NCBI RefSeq assembly: GCF_003024385.1
Contig: NZ_PVZN01000002.1
Location: 186,001 to 250,000 of the forward strand
Source: Pseudomonas sp. BBP2017
GTDB taxonomy: Bacteria > Pseudomonadota > Gammaproteobacteria > Pseudomonadales > Pseudomonadaceae
Reading direction: 5' to 3'
DNA length: 64,000 nt
Position 1 is the stretch's first letter; every line of letters starts with the position of its first letter. The translations under genes were made by a program, and so were the position numbers. Shown here piece by piece: positions 54,021 through 63,175 of the stretch. Under the pieces are notes generated by a model. It did no database searches. It saw only the letters and a list, made by a program, of their open reading frames with translations, and was not told where the DNA came from.

Positions 54021-55622
54021 ATGAAGCTTTCCAAGGAACTCGTCATCCAGGCAAAAGCGACGTTCGGGACACCGACCTACCTCTACGATGAAGCGGTGCT
54101 GCGCAGCAGTTTCAACGAGTTACGTGAGGCATTGCCGGACTGCGTGGATATCTTCTATGCGTTGAAGGTCAATCCCAATCTGTCTCTGGTGAAGTTGATC
54201 CGTTCATACGGTGGCAACACTGAAGTGTGCTCATTGGGCGAGCTGGAGATTGCCCTCAAGGCAGGGGTGGCGCCGCAGGACATTATTTTCTTAGGCCCCT
54301 ACAAGAAGCCTGAAGAGCACCGCCGCGCCCTGGAAGTCGGGGTGTTCGCCATCGTTGTCGAATCTGAAAGCGAGTTGCGCAAGTTGTCGGCCCTGGCTGG
54401 GGAGCTGGGCTGCGACGCACCGGTTGCGATTCGCATCAACCCGAATTTCTCGGCTGCCGGCTCTCCCTGGAAGATGGGCGGGCGGCCTACTCACTTCGGT
54501 ATTCAGGAAGACACCGCAGTGGCCAACTTCGCCGAGTACCTGGCCCAGCCCAACATCAGGATCAAGGGTATTCACGTCTATAACGGCACCAAGATCCTCG
54601 ATGCGCAATCGGTCTACGATAACGCCGCGTACATTCTCGGCTTGTTCCGCACCTTGTCTGAACGCCACAAACTGGACATGCGCATGGTCGATGTTGGTGG
54701 CGGCCTGGGTATCAAGTACTACGAAAACGAATCAGAGCTCGATACCGCCCAGCTCAAACAGTTGCTTGCGCCGCTGTTCAATGATTTCCACCAGCAATTC
54801 CCGCGTACGCGCATCATCCTTGAGTCGGGGCGCTTCATTGCCGGCAAGTGCGGTGCCTTGCTGGTCACGGTCGACAATATCAAGGAGAACCACGGCAAGA
54901 CCTTTGCCGTCACCGATGGCGGCACCAACTGCCACGGTGCGGCGGCGGGCAGCGGTCAGGTGCTCAAGCGCAACTTCCGTATCATCAAGGCCACCGGCAA
55001 CAACGGTGCGCCGCTGCGCGAGTACCATATTTCCGGACCGCTCTGCAGTCCCGATGACCTGCTCGGGCGCGATGTGCGCCTGGAAACCCTGCACGAAGGC
55101 GATGTTCTGGCCGTGACCGCTTCGGGCGCCTACGGTCCTTCGGCCTCGCCGACCCTGTTCCACAGTCATGGTCACCCGGCCGAAGTTGTGGTCAGCAACA
55201 ATCAGCTGTTTCTTGCCAGGGCGCGGCAAACGGCCGTGGATATTCGCGACAGTCATGCCGATGTGCCGCTTGAAGCGATGCTCAATACAGCCGCCGCAAT
55301 CGAACCTGCTGCTGAAATCCAGCTTGCTACCCAGCGTCAGCTCAGTGACATCCTGCGGGTGGTACTGAAGTTGCCGGAAGGTACGGTCATCACCGCCGAC
55401 TCTCACTTGCGTGATGACCTGGGGCTGGATTCGTTGACCTCCATGGAGCTGCTGATCAGCCTGGAGGACGATATCGAAGGCTTTTTCGTCAACCCGGATA
55501 CCATTGTCCCGGGGCATTTCAACACCGTGGCGACCCTGGCCGGTTACATCGATGCTCATCGGCAGAGCCGTTCGGTGGGGCGCCCGCTGGGTGTTGTCGA
55601 GGTGCAGCATGAGCGTGCGTGA
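54021..55622 (+). CDS. PLP-dependent decarboxylase fused to an acyl/peptidyl carrier protein
   Basis: Protein of 533 residues. Residues about 1-410 are a fold-type III (alanine racemase-like) decarboxylase of the DapDC/ornithine type: PLP lysine in FYALKVNPN (Lys49), glycine loop VDVGGGLGIKYY, ESGRF, and the active-site cysteine region GPLCSPDDLL. Residues about 430-515 are a carrier domain with the phosphopantetheine serine in DDLGLDSLTSMELL (Ser471). Free carrier-bound substrates are known for BtrK of butirosin synthesis, which decarboxylates glutamyl-carrier. Fusion of both in one chain is notable. It begins the operon; its end overlaps the ligase gene by 14 bases. Confidence 0.88.
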   Translation: MKLSKELVIQAKATFGTPTYLYDEAVLRSSFNELREALPDCVDIFYALKVNPNLSLVKLIRSYGGNTEVCSLGELEIALKAGVAPQDIIFLGPYKKPEEHRRALEVGVFAIVVESESELRKLSALAGELGCDAPVAIRINPNFSAAGSPWKMGGRPTHFGIQEDTAVANFAEYLAQPNIRIKGIHVYNGTKILDAQSVYDNAAYILGLFRTLSERHKLDMRMVDVGGGLGIKYYENESELDTAQLKQLLAPLFNDFHQQFPRTRIILESGRFIAGKCGALLVTVDNIKENHGKTFAVTDGGTNCHGAAAGSGQVLKRNFRIIKATGNNGAPLREYHISGPLCSPDDLLGRDVRLETLHEGDVLAVTASGAYGPSASPTLFHSHGHPAEVVVSNNQLFLARARQTAVDIRDSHADVPLEAMLNTAAAIEPAAEIQLATQRQLSDILRVVLKLPEGTVITADSHLRDDLGLDSLTSMELLISLEDDIEGFFVNPDTIVPGHFNTVATLAGYIDAHRQSRSVGRPLGVVEVQHERA

Positions 55623-57186
55623 AGTCCTTCTGCAGGATGTGCTGGAAACCCGCAACGATTTGCATCCGGACAAAGCCGCAATCATCTATGCCGATGAAAC
55701 CTACACCTATGCGCAGCTGGACGAAGCCAGCGCGCGCCTGGCGGCGGGTTTGCAGGTCAATGGCCTGCAGCGCCAGGAACGGGTAGTGGTGTGCCTGGGC
55801 AACCGGGTCGAAACGGTGTGTGCCTTCTGGGGTATCCTCAAGGCCGGTGGCGTAGTGGTCAATGTCGGCCTGGATACCCCGGCCGACTGCCTCGACTATA
55901 TCGTTCGCGATGCCGAGGCCTCGGTATTGATCACCACCACCGAGAAAATCGCCAGCCTGCCGGCCAGCACCGCCGACCTCGCGCACCTCAAACTGATCGT
56001 ACTGCTCGATGGCGACGCCGGCTCGACCGTGGCGCAGACCTTTGAAAGCCTGCTCGGGCAGGGCGGCGGGGAGCCGCTGCCGTGCGGTAATCTCGACCTC
56101 GACCTGGCGGCGATCATCTACACCTCAGGCTCCACCGGCGCCCCCAAAGGCGTGATGCTGACGCACCGCAACATGCTTGCAGCCCTGACCTCACTGCACA
56201 CTTATCTGGGCTACAACGACACCGACAAGGTGCTCTGCTCGCTGCCGCTGTCATTCGACTACGGCTTGTACCAGATGATCATGGCCATCAGTGCCGGGGC
56301 TACCCTGGTACTGGAGAAGGAATTCACCTGGCCGATTTTCCTGATCAGGAAGATCCGCCAGTACCAGGTGACGGTGATCCCGTTCGTGCCGACCATGCTG
56401 ACGCTGTTGCATGAGTATGCGCGCAAACATGAGGCGATCTTTGCTGATGTGCGCATGGTCACCAACACTGGCGCCGCGCTCAAGGCGCCGCATATCGCCC
56501 AGATGAAGGCGCTGTTTCCCCAGGCGCAGATCTTCTCGATGTACGGCCTGACCGAATGCAAGCGCTGCACCTATTTGCCCTCTGAAGACATCGACAGCAA
56601 GCCGGGCAGCGTCGGTATCGCCATTCCCAACACCGAGTTGTGGCTGGTGGACGATCAGGATCAGCGTATCGATGAGCCTCATCAGGTGGGGCAGTTGGTG
56701 ATTCGCGGCGCGACGGTCATGGCCGGCTATTGGCGCAACCCCGCGGCCACTGCGCTCAAGCTCAAGCCAGGGCGCTATCCAGGTGAGAGCGTGCTGTACA
56801 CCGGTGATTACTGCAGTCTCGACGAGGACGGTTATTTGTATTTTCGCGGCCGTATGGACCATATGATCAAGTCGCGGGGCATGAAGGTCAGCCCCAATGA
56901 AGTAGAGGGCTTTCTCTACGCCATCGACGGGGTGGAAGCCGCCGCCGTGGTCGGTGTCGAACACGCCTCGGTCGGCGAGGGGCTGTGCGCGTTCATCACC
57001 TTGGGGCAAGGTGTGAATCTTAGCGCCGAGCAACTGCTGGAACGCTGCCGCCATGGCCTGGAGGCGCACAAGGTGCCGCTGTCCATCAGCATCGAAAGCA
57101 GTCTGCCACGCACCGCCAACGGCAAGATCGACCTGTTGCAGTTGCAGCACTCGGCACGCAATGCACAGCCGCTGGTGGCCGGATGA
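55609..57186 (+). CDS. AMP-forming acyl/amino-acid ligase (stand-alone adenylation enzyme)
   Basis: Protein of 525 residues of the ANL superfamily. Core motifs: YTSGSTGAPKGVMLTH (P-loop), MYGLTECKRCTYLP, YTGDYCSLDEDGYLYFRGR and the catalytic lysine in PRTANGKIDL. It lacks its own carrier domain, so the carrier on the decarboxylase protein is the likely acceptor. Sequence features (SFDYGLYQM, SMYGLTECKR...YLPSEDID) recall the ligases found beside exosortase A loci. It would adenylate a carboxylic or amino acid and load it on the carrier. Start ATG 55609 inside the end of the previous gene. Confidence 0.88.
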   Translation: MSVREVLLQDVLETRNDLHPDKAAIIYADETYTYAQLDEASARLAAGLQVNGLQRQERVVVCLGNRVETVCAFWGILKAGGVVVNVGLDTPADCLDYIVRDAEASVLITTTEKIASLPASTADLAHLKLIVLLDGDAGSTVAQTFESLLGQGGGEPLPCGNLDLDLAAIIYTSGSTGAPKGVMLTHRNMLAALTSLHTYLGYNDTDKVLCSLPLSFDYGLYQMIMAISAGATLVLEKEFTWPIFLIRKIRQYQVTVIPFVPTMLTLLHEYARKHEAIFADVRMVTNTGAALKAPHIAQMKALFPQAQIFSMYGLTECKRCTYLPSEDIDSKPGSVGIAIPNTELWLVDDQDQRIDEPHQVGQLVIRGATVMAGYWRNPAATALKLKPGRYPGESVLYTGDYCSLDEDGYLYFRGRMDHMIKSRGMKVSPNEVEGFLYAIDGVEAAAVVGVEHASVGEGLCAFITLGQGVNLSAEQLLERCRHGLEAHKVPLSISIESSLPRTANGKIDLLQLQHSARNAQPLVAG

Positions 57187-57223
57187 CAGCCCGTACCCGG
57201 CGGCTCCACAGGGAGCGCTATCC

Positions 57224-58150
57224 ATGAGTCCGGGCCACAGCGGTCGCGACCAATCGCTGGACGTCAATGGCAACCACATTGCCTTGCGAACCTGGGGTAA
57301 TGAACGCGGGCATCCGGTGCTTGCCCTGCATGGCTGGCTGGACAATGCAGCGTCCTTCGAGCGCATCGCGCCGTTGTTGCGCGATTGCTTTGTGGTCGCC
57401 CCGGATCTGGCCGGTCACGGGCGCTCTCAACATCGCCGGGCCGACAGCGGTTACTACTTGTGGGAACACGCCGATGATATGAACGCCCTGGTCGAGTGCC
57501 TGGGCTGGAAGCGCTTTTCAGTACTCGGCCATTCCATGGGCACCGGCGTGGCGTCGATTCTCGCGGCAATGAACCGGAGCATCGACAGTATGGTGTTTAT
57601 CGATGGCATGGGCGCACCGTTTACCGTGGACGATGGCAACACCGTCGAACACATGCGCAAGGCCCAACGCTTGTTGCGGTTGGCGTTACGCACCCGCCTG
57701 CACGGCTTCAGCGGGCCGGAAGAGGCCCAGTTCAGCAGCCTGGAGACAGCGATCAGCGAGCGGCGTAACAGTATTGACGGCAGCCTCAGTGCAGAAGGGG
57801 CTCGCTTGTTGGCCCTGCGTGACCTGCTCAATCTGGGCCATGGTTATCGTTGGCGCCATGATCCACGCCTGGTGCTCCCCGAACCGTTGCAACTGACCGA
57901 ACGTCAGGCTTGTGAGTTCCTGCAGCAGATCAGTTGCTCTTTACATGTGCTGCTCGGGCGCCAGGGGTTGTTCACGGGTAATGCCTTCGACAAACGAAAA
58001 AACGCCTTGCCCCCGGATACCCGGGTGCACTGGCACGACGGCGGTCATCATTTTCATCTGGATACCCCCACGCCTGCGCTGATCGAACAGCTCAATGCAG
58101 CGCTGGGGCGGGGTGAATCGGGGCCGCAGCAACGCTTAGTCAATGAGTAA
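57224..58150 (+). CDS. Alpha/beta hydrolase
   Basis: Protein of 308 residues. Alpha/beta hydrolase fold with oxyanion HGWLDNAASF, nucleophile elbow GHSMGTG (Ser), DGMGAPF and the catalytic histidine in GGHHFHLD. Thioesterase, esterase or C-C hydrolase activity are all possible. As third gene behind a carrier-decarboxylase and a ligase, release of the product from the carrier is a reasonable guess. Start ATG 57224 with AGGGAG upstream, 37 bases after the ligase stop. Confidence 0.86.
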   Translation: MSPGHSGRDQSLDVNGNHIALRTWGNERGHPVLALHGWLDNAASFERIAPLLRDCFVVAPDLAGHGRSQHRRADSGYYLWEHADDMNALVECLGWKRFSVLGHSMGTGVASILAAMNRSIDSMVFIDGMGAPFTVDDGNTVEHMRKAQRLLRLALRTRLHGFSGPEEAQFSSLETAISERRNSIDGSLSAEGARLLALRDLLNLGHGYRWRHDPRLVLPEPLQLTERQACEFLQQISCSLHVLLGRQGLFTGNAFDKRKNALPPDTRVHWHDGGHHFHLDTPTPALIEQLNAALGRGESGPQQRLVNE

Positions 58151-58162
58151 TGGAGTACGTAC

Positions 58163-58846
58163 GTGAAAGAGTTCTGGATTGCACCGTCGATACTGGCGGC
58201 TGATTTCGCCCGGCTGGGAGAGGAGGCTGAACAGGTGCTGGCCGCCGGGGCCGACGTCATTCATATCGATGTCATGGATAACCACTATGTGCCCAACCTG
58301 ACCATGGGTCCGCAGTTCTGCAAGGCCTTGCGCAGTCACGGTATTAGCGCGCCGATTGATGTGCACCTGATGGTGACGCCGGTGGACAGCATGATCCAGG
58401 CCTTCGCCGAAGCGGGCGCCGACTACATTTCGATTCATCCCGAGGCAACCCTGCACCTGGACCGTTCTGTGCAGTTGATCAAGGATCTGGGCTGCAAGGC
58501 CGGCTTGGTATTCAACCCGGCCAGCACCCTGGACGCGGCTCAATACGTGCTTGATCGGCTCGACCTGATCCTGCTGATGTCGGTCAACCCAGGCTTTGGT
58601 GGCCAGCGTTTCATCCCCCAGGTGTTGCCCAAGATTGCCGCAGCGCGCAAGCTGATTGATGACAGTGGCCGCAGCATTCGCCTGGAAGTGGACGGCGGGG
58701 TCAACCTGGAAACCATAGGTCAGGTTGCTGCGGCAGGCGCAGACATGTTCGTCGCCGGTACGGCAATCTTCGCCCAAGACAACTACCGCGACACGATCTC
58801 GGCATTGCGCCGCAAGATTGCTGACGGTGTGACCGACCGCAACTGA
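58163..58846 (+). CDS. Ribulose-phosphate 3-epimerase family protein (paralogue)
   Basis: Protein of 227 residues. Rpe motifs are complete: [44 protein letters not shown] and EVDGGVN. It could interconvert ribulose 5-phosphate and xylulose 5-phosphate, or act on another ketose phosphate. Housekeeping rpe in Pseudomonas lies near trpE, so this looks like an extra copy recruited to the operon. GTG 58163 with TGGAG upstream; 12 bases after the hydrolase stop. Confidence 0.88.
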   Translation: MKEFWIAPSILAADFARLGEEAEQVLAAGADVIHIDVMDNHYVPNLTMGPQFCKALRSHGISAPIDVHLMVTPVDSMIQAFAEAGADYISIHPEATLHLDRSVQLIKDLGCKAGLVFNPASTLDAAQYVLDRLDLILLMSVNPGFGGQRFIPQVLPKIAAARKLIDDSGRSIRLEVDGGVNLETIGQVAAAGADMFVAGTAIFAQDNYRDTISALRRKIADGVTDRN

Positions 58847-58957
58847 TAATAAGCGGACTTACCCACGATTCTCGCGAATCCACCATGAGTTACCTGTCCT
58901 TGCATAACACTATCGAAATCACCTTGCAGGCGTTCAGTCGAGTCGAGGGGGGTGGGC

Positions 58958-59398
58958 ATGCTTGACCCGACCTTCGACTTTGACAAGATGCTGTGCTTTT
59001 CGTTGTATTCGACTGCCAATGCTATGGTTCGCGATTACGCCGAGCCGTTGAAGCAGCGTGGCATTACCTATCCGCAATTGCTGGTGATGGCAGGTCTGTG
59101 GGGTAAGGACGATGTCTCGATCAGCGCCTTGAGTGAATTGACCCTGTTCGATCTGGGCACCTTGACGCCGATTGTCAAACGCCTGGCCGATAACGGTTTT
59201 ATCACCGTCTACCTTGACCCGAACGATCGTCGGCGGCGCAATCTGCTGCTGACCGACAAGGGCCGCGAACTCAAGGCTGAAGCGGCCAAGGTGTTCAATA
59301 ACATGGCCTGCAAGATCGATCTTGGCGAGAGTGAGGTGCAGCAGGTGCTGAATGTGTGCCAGCGGATTCGTTCACGGTTGCCCCGCGATAAGGCCTGA
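58958..59398 (+). CDS. MarR family regulator (OhrR-like)
   Basis: Protein of 146 residues. Winged helix core LSELTLFDLGTLTPIVKRLADNGFITVYLDPNDRRRRNLLLT (in parts) with the basic wing typical of MarR. The N-terminal cysteine (MLCFSLYSTANAM) matches the reactive cysteine of OhrR-type peroxide sensors. No ohr gene is adjacent. Start ATG 58958 with GAGGGG upstream. It may govern the carrier-decarboxylase operon upstream or respond to oxidants elsewhere. Its stop abuts the mobA stop (convergent). Confidence 0.87.
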   Translation: MLDPTFDFDKMLCFSLYSTANAMVRDYAEPLKQRGITYPQLLVMAGLWGKDDVSISALSELTLFDLGTLTPIVKRLADNGFITVYLDPNDRRRRNLLLTDKGRELKAEAAKVFNNMACKIDLGESEVQQVLNVCQRIRSRLPRDKA

Positions 59399-59974
59399 TC
59401 AGCGCTGAAGAAACTCCGGCGTATTGAAGTTGCTCAAGCGCCGGTCATCCTCGGGGTATTCCAGCGCCCGCAGCGGATGCTTGAGCAACGCCCGCTGAAT
59501 CCCTCGGTCGCCCTGTTGCCAGGCCTGTTCAAGGTCATCGCGCAACGCGCAGGGAATCAGACTGAACATCGGCTGCCAGTAACCTCCCTGGCGAATCATT
59601 GCCGGTTGCCCTTGGTCATTGGCCTGACTGAGCAGATCAACTATCAGCGCACTGTCGATCAACGGTGCATCACAGGCCAGTACCAGCAGCCAGCGATGGC
59701 GTGCAACTGCAAGCCCTGCCAGCACGCCGGCCAGCGGCCCGGGGAAGTCGGCCAGGGGGTCACTGACCAGTTGATCGGCATAAGGCCTGTACTGGTCCTG
59801 GTTGCGGTTGCAGGAAATGATCAGGTCATCGGTCAGTGGCCGCACGACCGCCTGGATATGGGCAATCAGTGGCTTGCCCTGCCAGGGCAGCAAACCCTTG
59901 TTCTGGCCGCCCATGCGCTGGCCGCGACCGCCAGCCAGCAGAAGAATGGAGCAGGGTGGGATGACGGCGGGCAT
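59399..59974 (-). CDS. mobA: Molybdenum cofactor guanylyltransferase
   Basis: Protein of 191 residues. Nucleotidyltransferase motif LLLAGGRGQRMGGQNKGLLPWQG (in parts) and DAPLID, typical of MobA. It attaches GMP to molybdopterin to make the guanine dinucleotide cofactor used by nitrate reductase and similar enzymes. ATG 59974 is preferred over the long frame to 60049. It stands apart from other Mo cofactor genes here. Confidence 0.92.
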   Translation of the reverse strand: MPAVIPPCSILLLAGGRGQRMGGQNKGLLPWQGKPLIAHIQAVVRPLTDDLIISCNRNQDQYRPYADQLVSDPLADFPGPLAGVLAGLAVARHRWLLVLACDAPLIDSALIVDLLSQANDQGQPAMIRQGGYWQPMFSLIPCALRDDLEQAWQQGDRGIQRALLKHPLRALEYPEDDRRLSNFNTPEFLQR

Positions 59975-60035
59975 GGGTATGGTTCCTGGCAGTGTCAGCC
60001 GATTACCTTCCCATGCGCGCCGCCAACTGTCCAGA

Positions 60036-63000
60036 TCAGTGCCCTTCAACCACCGCTGGTGCTGACTGCATCCGCGCCTGGTGCTTGCCGGTCAGGCGCA
60101 TGACCGCGACGAAGAACACCGGTACGAACACCACCGCCAGGGTGGCGCTGAGCATGCCGCCGATCACCCCGGTGCCGATCGCCTGTTGGCTGGCCGAGCT
60201 GGCGCCGCTGGCAATTGCCAGTGGCACCACGCCGAGGATGAACGCCAGCGAGGTCATGACAATCGGCCGCAAGCGCAGGCGCGCCGCCTGTACCGTCGCG
60301 TCCACCAGGTCATGGCCGTCATCGACCAGGCGCTTGGCGAACTCGATGATCAGGATCGCGTTCTTTGCCGACAGACCGATCAGGGTGATCAAGCCGACTT
60401 TGAAGAACACGTCGTTAGGCATGCCGCGCAGGCTCACGGCAAGCACTGCGCCAAGCACGCCCAACGGCACTACCAGCAGCACTGCGGTCGGAATCGACCA
60501 GCTTTCATACAACGCCGCCAGGCACAGGAACACCACCAGCAGCGACAACGCCATGAGCATCGGTGCCTGGGTGCCTGACAGACGTTCCTGCAACGACAGG
60601 CCAGTCCATTCCAGGCCCATTCCCAGCGGCAGCTGATCGACCAGGCGCTGGATCTCATCCATTGCCTGGCCCGAACTGTAGCCTGGCGCCGGCTCGCCGG
60701 ATACCGCGACCGCCGGGTAACCGTTGTAGCGGGTCAGTTGTACCGGGCCTGTGACCCACTTGGCCTGGACAAAGGCGGACAGCGGGACCATCTTGCCGCT
60801 GTTGTTGCGCACATGAATCTTCAGCAGGTCTTCGACCTGGGCGCGCTGGTCGCCTTCAGCCTGGACCACCACGCGCTGCATGCGTCCTTGGTTCGGGAAG
60901 TCATTGACGTAGTTGGAGCCCACTGCGGTATTGAGCACATCACCAATATCCGCAAAGGATACGCCCAAGGCGTTGGCCTGTTTGCGGTCAACTTCGAGCT
61001 GCACTTGCGGGCTTTCGGCCAGGGCGCTTTCACGCACGTTGACCAGCACCGGGCTCTTTTCGGCGTTGGCCAATAGTTGGTCGCGCGCGGCCATCAGCGC
61101 CGCATGGCCCAGGCCGCCACGGTCCTGCAGGCGGAATTCGAAACCGCTGGAGGTACCCAGGCCGTCCACCGGTGGTGGCAGTATGGAGTAGGCAATGGCG
61201 TCCTTGAGCTGGCTGAAGGCCGCATTGGCGCGGTCGGCAATCGACTGGGCACTGTCGTCGGCACCGCGCTCGGACCAGTCCTTGAGCGTGGTAAAGGCCA
61301 GTGCCGCGTTCTGGCCGTTACCGGAGAAGCTGAAACCAAGAATCAGCGTACTGTTGCCAACTCCCGGTTCAGTGGCATTGTGCGCCTCGATCTGTGCCGC
61401 CACCGCTTCAGTACGCGCCCGGCTGGCCCCTGGCGGCAGCTGGATGTCGGTGATGGTGTAACCCTGGTCTTCGGTGGGCAGGAACGAGGAGGGCAACTGG
61501 CTGAAACCGTAGACCAGGCCTGCCACCAGCACCAGGTACACCATCAGGTAGCGTCCGCTGCGCTTGAGGGCCTGGACCACCCAATGCTGATAGCCATCGC
61601 TCAGGCTTTCGAAGCGGCGGTTGAACCAGCCAAAGAACCCGCGTTTTTCGTGGTGCTCGCCCTTGGCGATGGGTTTGAGCAATGTGGCGCACAGGGCCGG
61701 GGTCAGGCTCAGGGCGAGGAACGCCGAGAACAGGATCGACACCGCCATGGACACCGAGAACTGCTGGTAGATAACCCCGACCGAACCGCTCATGAAGGCC
61801 ATGGGCAGGAATACCGCTACCAGCACCAGGGTGATGCCGACAATCGCGCTACTGATCTGGTCCATGGCTTTTTTCGTCGCGTCCCGTGGCGGCAAGCCTT
61901 CTTCGCTCATGATCCGCTCAACGTTCTCCACTACCACGATGGCGTCATCCACCAGGATACCGATGGCCAGGACCATGCCGAACAGGGTCAGGACGTTGAC
62001 CGAGAAACCCAGCGCCATCATCACTGCGAAAGTGCCCATCAGGGCCACCGGCACTACCAGGGTCGGGATCAGGGTATAGCGGATGTTCTGCAGGAACAGG
62101 AACATTACCGCAAACACCAGGGCCATGGCTTCGAGCAGGGTGGTGATCACTTGCTGGATCGAAACCTTGACGAACGGCGAGGTGTCGTAAGGGATATCGA
62201 ACTTGGCGCCCGCAGGCAGGTAACGCGACAGGTCGGCAAGTTTGGCCTGCACCAGGGTCGCAGTTTCCATGGCGTTGGCACCGGGCGACAGCTGCACGCT
62301 GAAGGCACTGGTGGGCTTGCCGTTCAGACGGGTGCCGTACTGATACTCCTGACTGCCGATCTCGACCCGGGCGACATCAGCGACGGTCAACCGCGAACCA
62401 TCCGGATTGGCGCGCAAGACAATGTCTTCGAACTCCTGCACCGTGCTCAGCTGACCCTTGATCACCACGTTGGCAGTGATTTCCTGGCTGCCGGTGGTGG
62501 GCAGATCGCCGATGCTGCCGGGAGCGACCTGGGCGTTCTGGGCGGCAATTGCCTCGTTGACATCATCCGGGGTGAGGTTGAAGCCGATCAGCTTCTGCGG
62601 GTCGAGCCAGATCCGCATGGCCCGCTCGGATCCATACAGCTGGGCCTTGCCGACGCCCTTGAGGCGGCGGATTTCGTTCATCACGTTACGCGCCAGGAAG
62701 TCGCTCAGCGTCACTTCATCCAGGTTGCCGTCCTCGGCGGTGAGGGTCACCAACAGCAGGAAACCGGTGGATACTTTTTCCACCTGCAGGCCTTGCTGGG
62801 TGACTGGCCGCGGCAGGCGCGACTCGACCACTTTCAGGCGGTTCTGTACATCGACCTGGGCCAGGTCCGGGTTGGTGCCGGGTTCGAAGGTGGCGGTGAT
62901 GGTGGCGCTGCCCAGGCTGCTTTGCGAGCTGAAATAGAGCAGGTTGTCGGCGCCATTGAGCTCCTCTTCGATCAGGCTGACCACGCTTTCATCGATGGTC

Positions 63001-63164
63001 TGCGCCGAGGCGCCCGGATAGACGGCATAGATTTCTACCTGCGGTGGCGCCACGTCGGGGTATTGGGCGACCGGCAACTGCGGAATCGCCAGGGCGCCGG
63101 CCAGCAGGATGAACAGGGCGACCACCCAGGCGAATACCGGGCGATCAATGAAAAACTGCGGCAT
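60036..63164 (-). CDS. RND efflux pump inner membrane transporter (HAE1 family)
   Basis: Protein of 1042 residues, the usual AcrB/MexB length. N-terminus MPQFFIDRPVFAWVVALFI and proton-relay aspartates in GILVDDAIVVVENVER are typical, with GDxx-type NGADNLLYFSS. It expels hydrophobic drugs or solvents with the adaptor encoded 11 bases upstream. No outer membrane channel gene follows; the pump may use a shared OprM. I cannot match it to a named Pseudomonas pump. Confidence 0.93.
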   Translation of the reverse strand: MPQFFIDRPVFAWVVALFILLAGALAIPQLPVAQYPDVAPPQVEIYAVYPGASAQTIDESVVSLIEEELNGADNLLYFSSQSSLGSATITATFEPGTNPDLAQVDVQNRLKVVESRLPRPVTQQGLQVEKVSTGFLLLVTLTAEDGNLDEVTLSDFLARNVMNEIRRLKGVGKAQLYGSERAMRIWLDPQKLIGFNLTPDDVNEAIAAQNAQVAPGSIGDLPTTGSQEITANVVIKGQLSTVQEFEDIVLRANPDGSRLTVADVARVEIGSQEYQYGTRLNGKPTSAFSVQLSPGANAMETATLVQAKLADLSRYLPAGAKFDIPYDTSPFVKVSIQQVITTLLEAMALVFAVMFLFLQNIRYTLIPTLVVPVALMGTFAVMMALGFSVNVLTLFGMVLAIGILVDDAIVVVENVERIMSEEGLPPRDATKKAMDQISSAIVGITLVLVAVFLPMAFMSGSVGVIYQQFSVSMAVSILFSAFLALSLTPALCATLLKPIAKGEHHEKRGFFGWFNRRFESLSDGYQHWVVQALKRSGRYLMVYLVLVAGLVYGFSQLPSSFLPTEDQGYTITDIQLPPGASRARTEAVAAQIEAHNATEPGVGNSTLILGFSFSGNGQNAALAFTTLKDWSERGADDSAQSIADRANAAFSQLKDAIAYSILPPPVDGLGTSSGFEFRLQDRGGLGHAALMAARDQLLANAEKSPVLVNVRESALAESPQVQLEVDRKQANALGVSFADIGDVLNTAVGSNYVNDFPNQGRMQRVVVQAEGDQRAQVEDLLKIHVRNNSGKMVPLSAFVQAKWVTGPVQLTRYNGYPAVAVSGEPAPGYSSGQAMDEIQRLVDQLPLGMGLEWTGLSLQERLSGTQAPMLMALSLLVVFLCLAALYESWSIPTAVLLVVPLGVLGAVLAVSLRGMPNDVFFKVGLITLIGLSAKNAILIIEFAKRLVDDGHDLVDATVQAARLRLRPIVMTSLAFILGVVPLAIASGASSASQQAIGTGVIGGMLSATLAVVFVPVFFVAVMRLTGKHQARMQSAPAVVEGH

Positions 63165-63175
63165 GAATCAGGCCC

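Noticed and set aside
54021..55622. Simple lysA (diaminopimelate decarboxylase) annotation
   Set aside because: The fused carrier domain, the adjacent ligase and hydrolase, and the exosortase-associated-like C-terminal features do not fit a housekeeping lysA.
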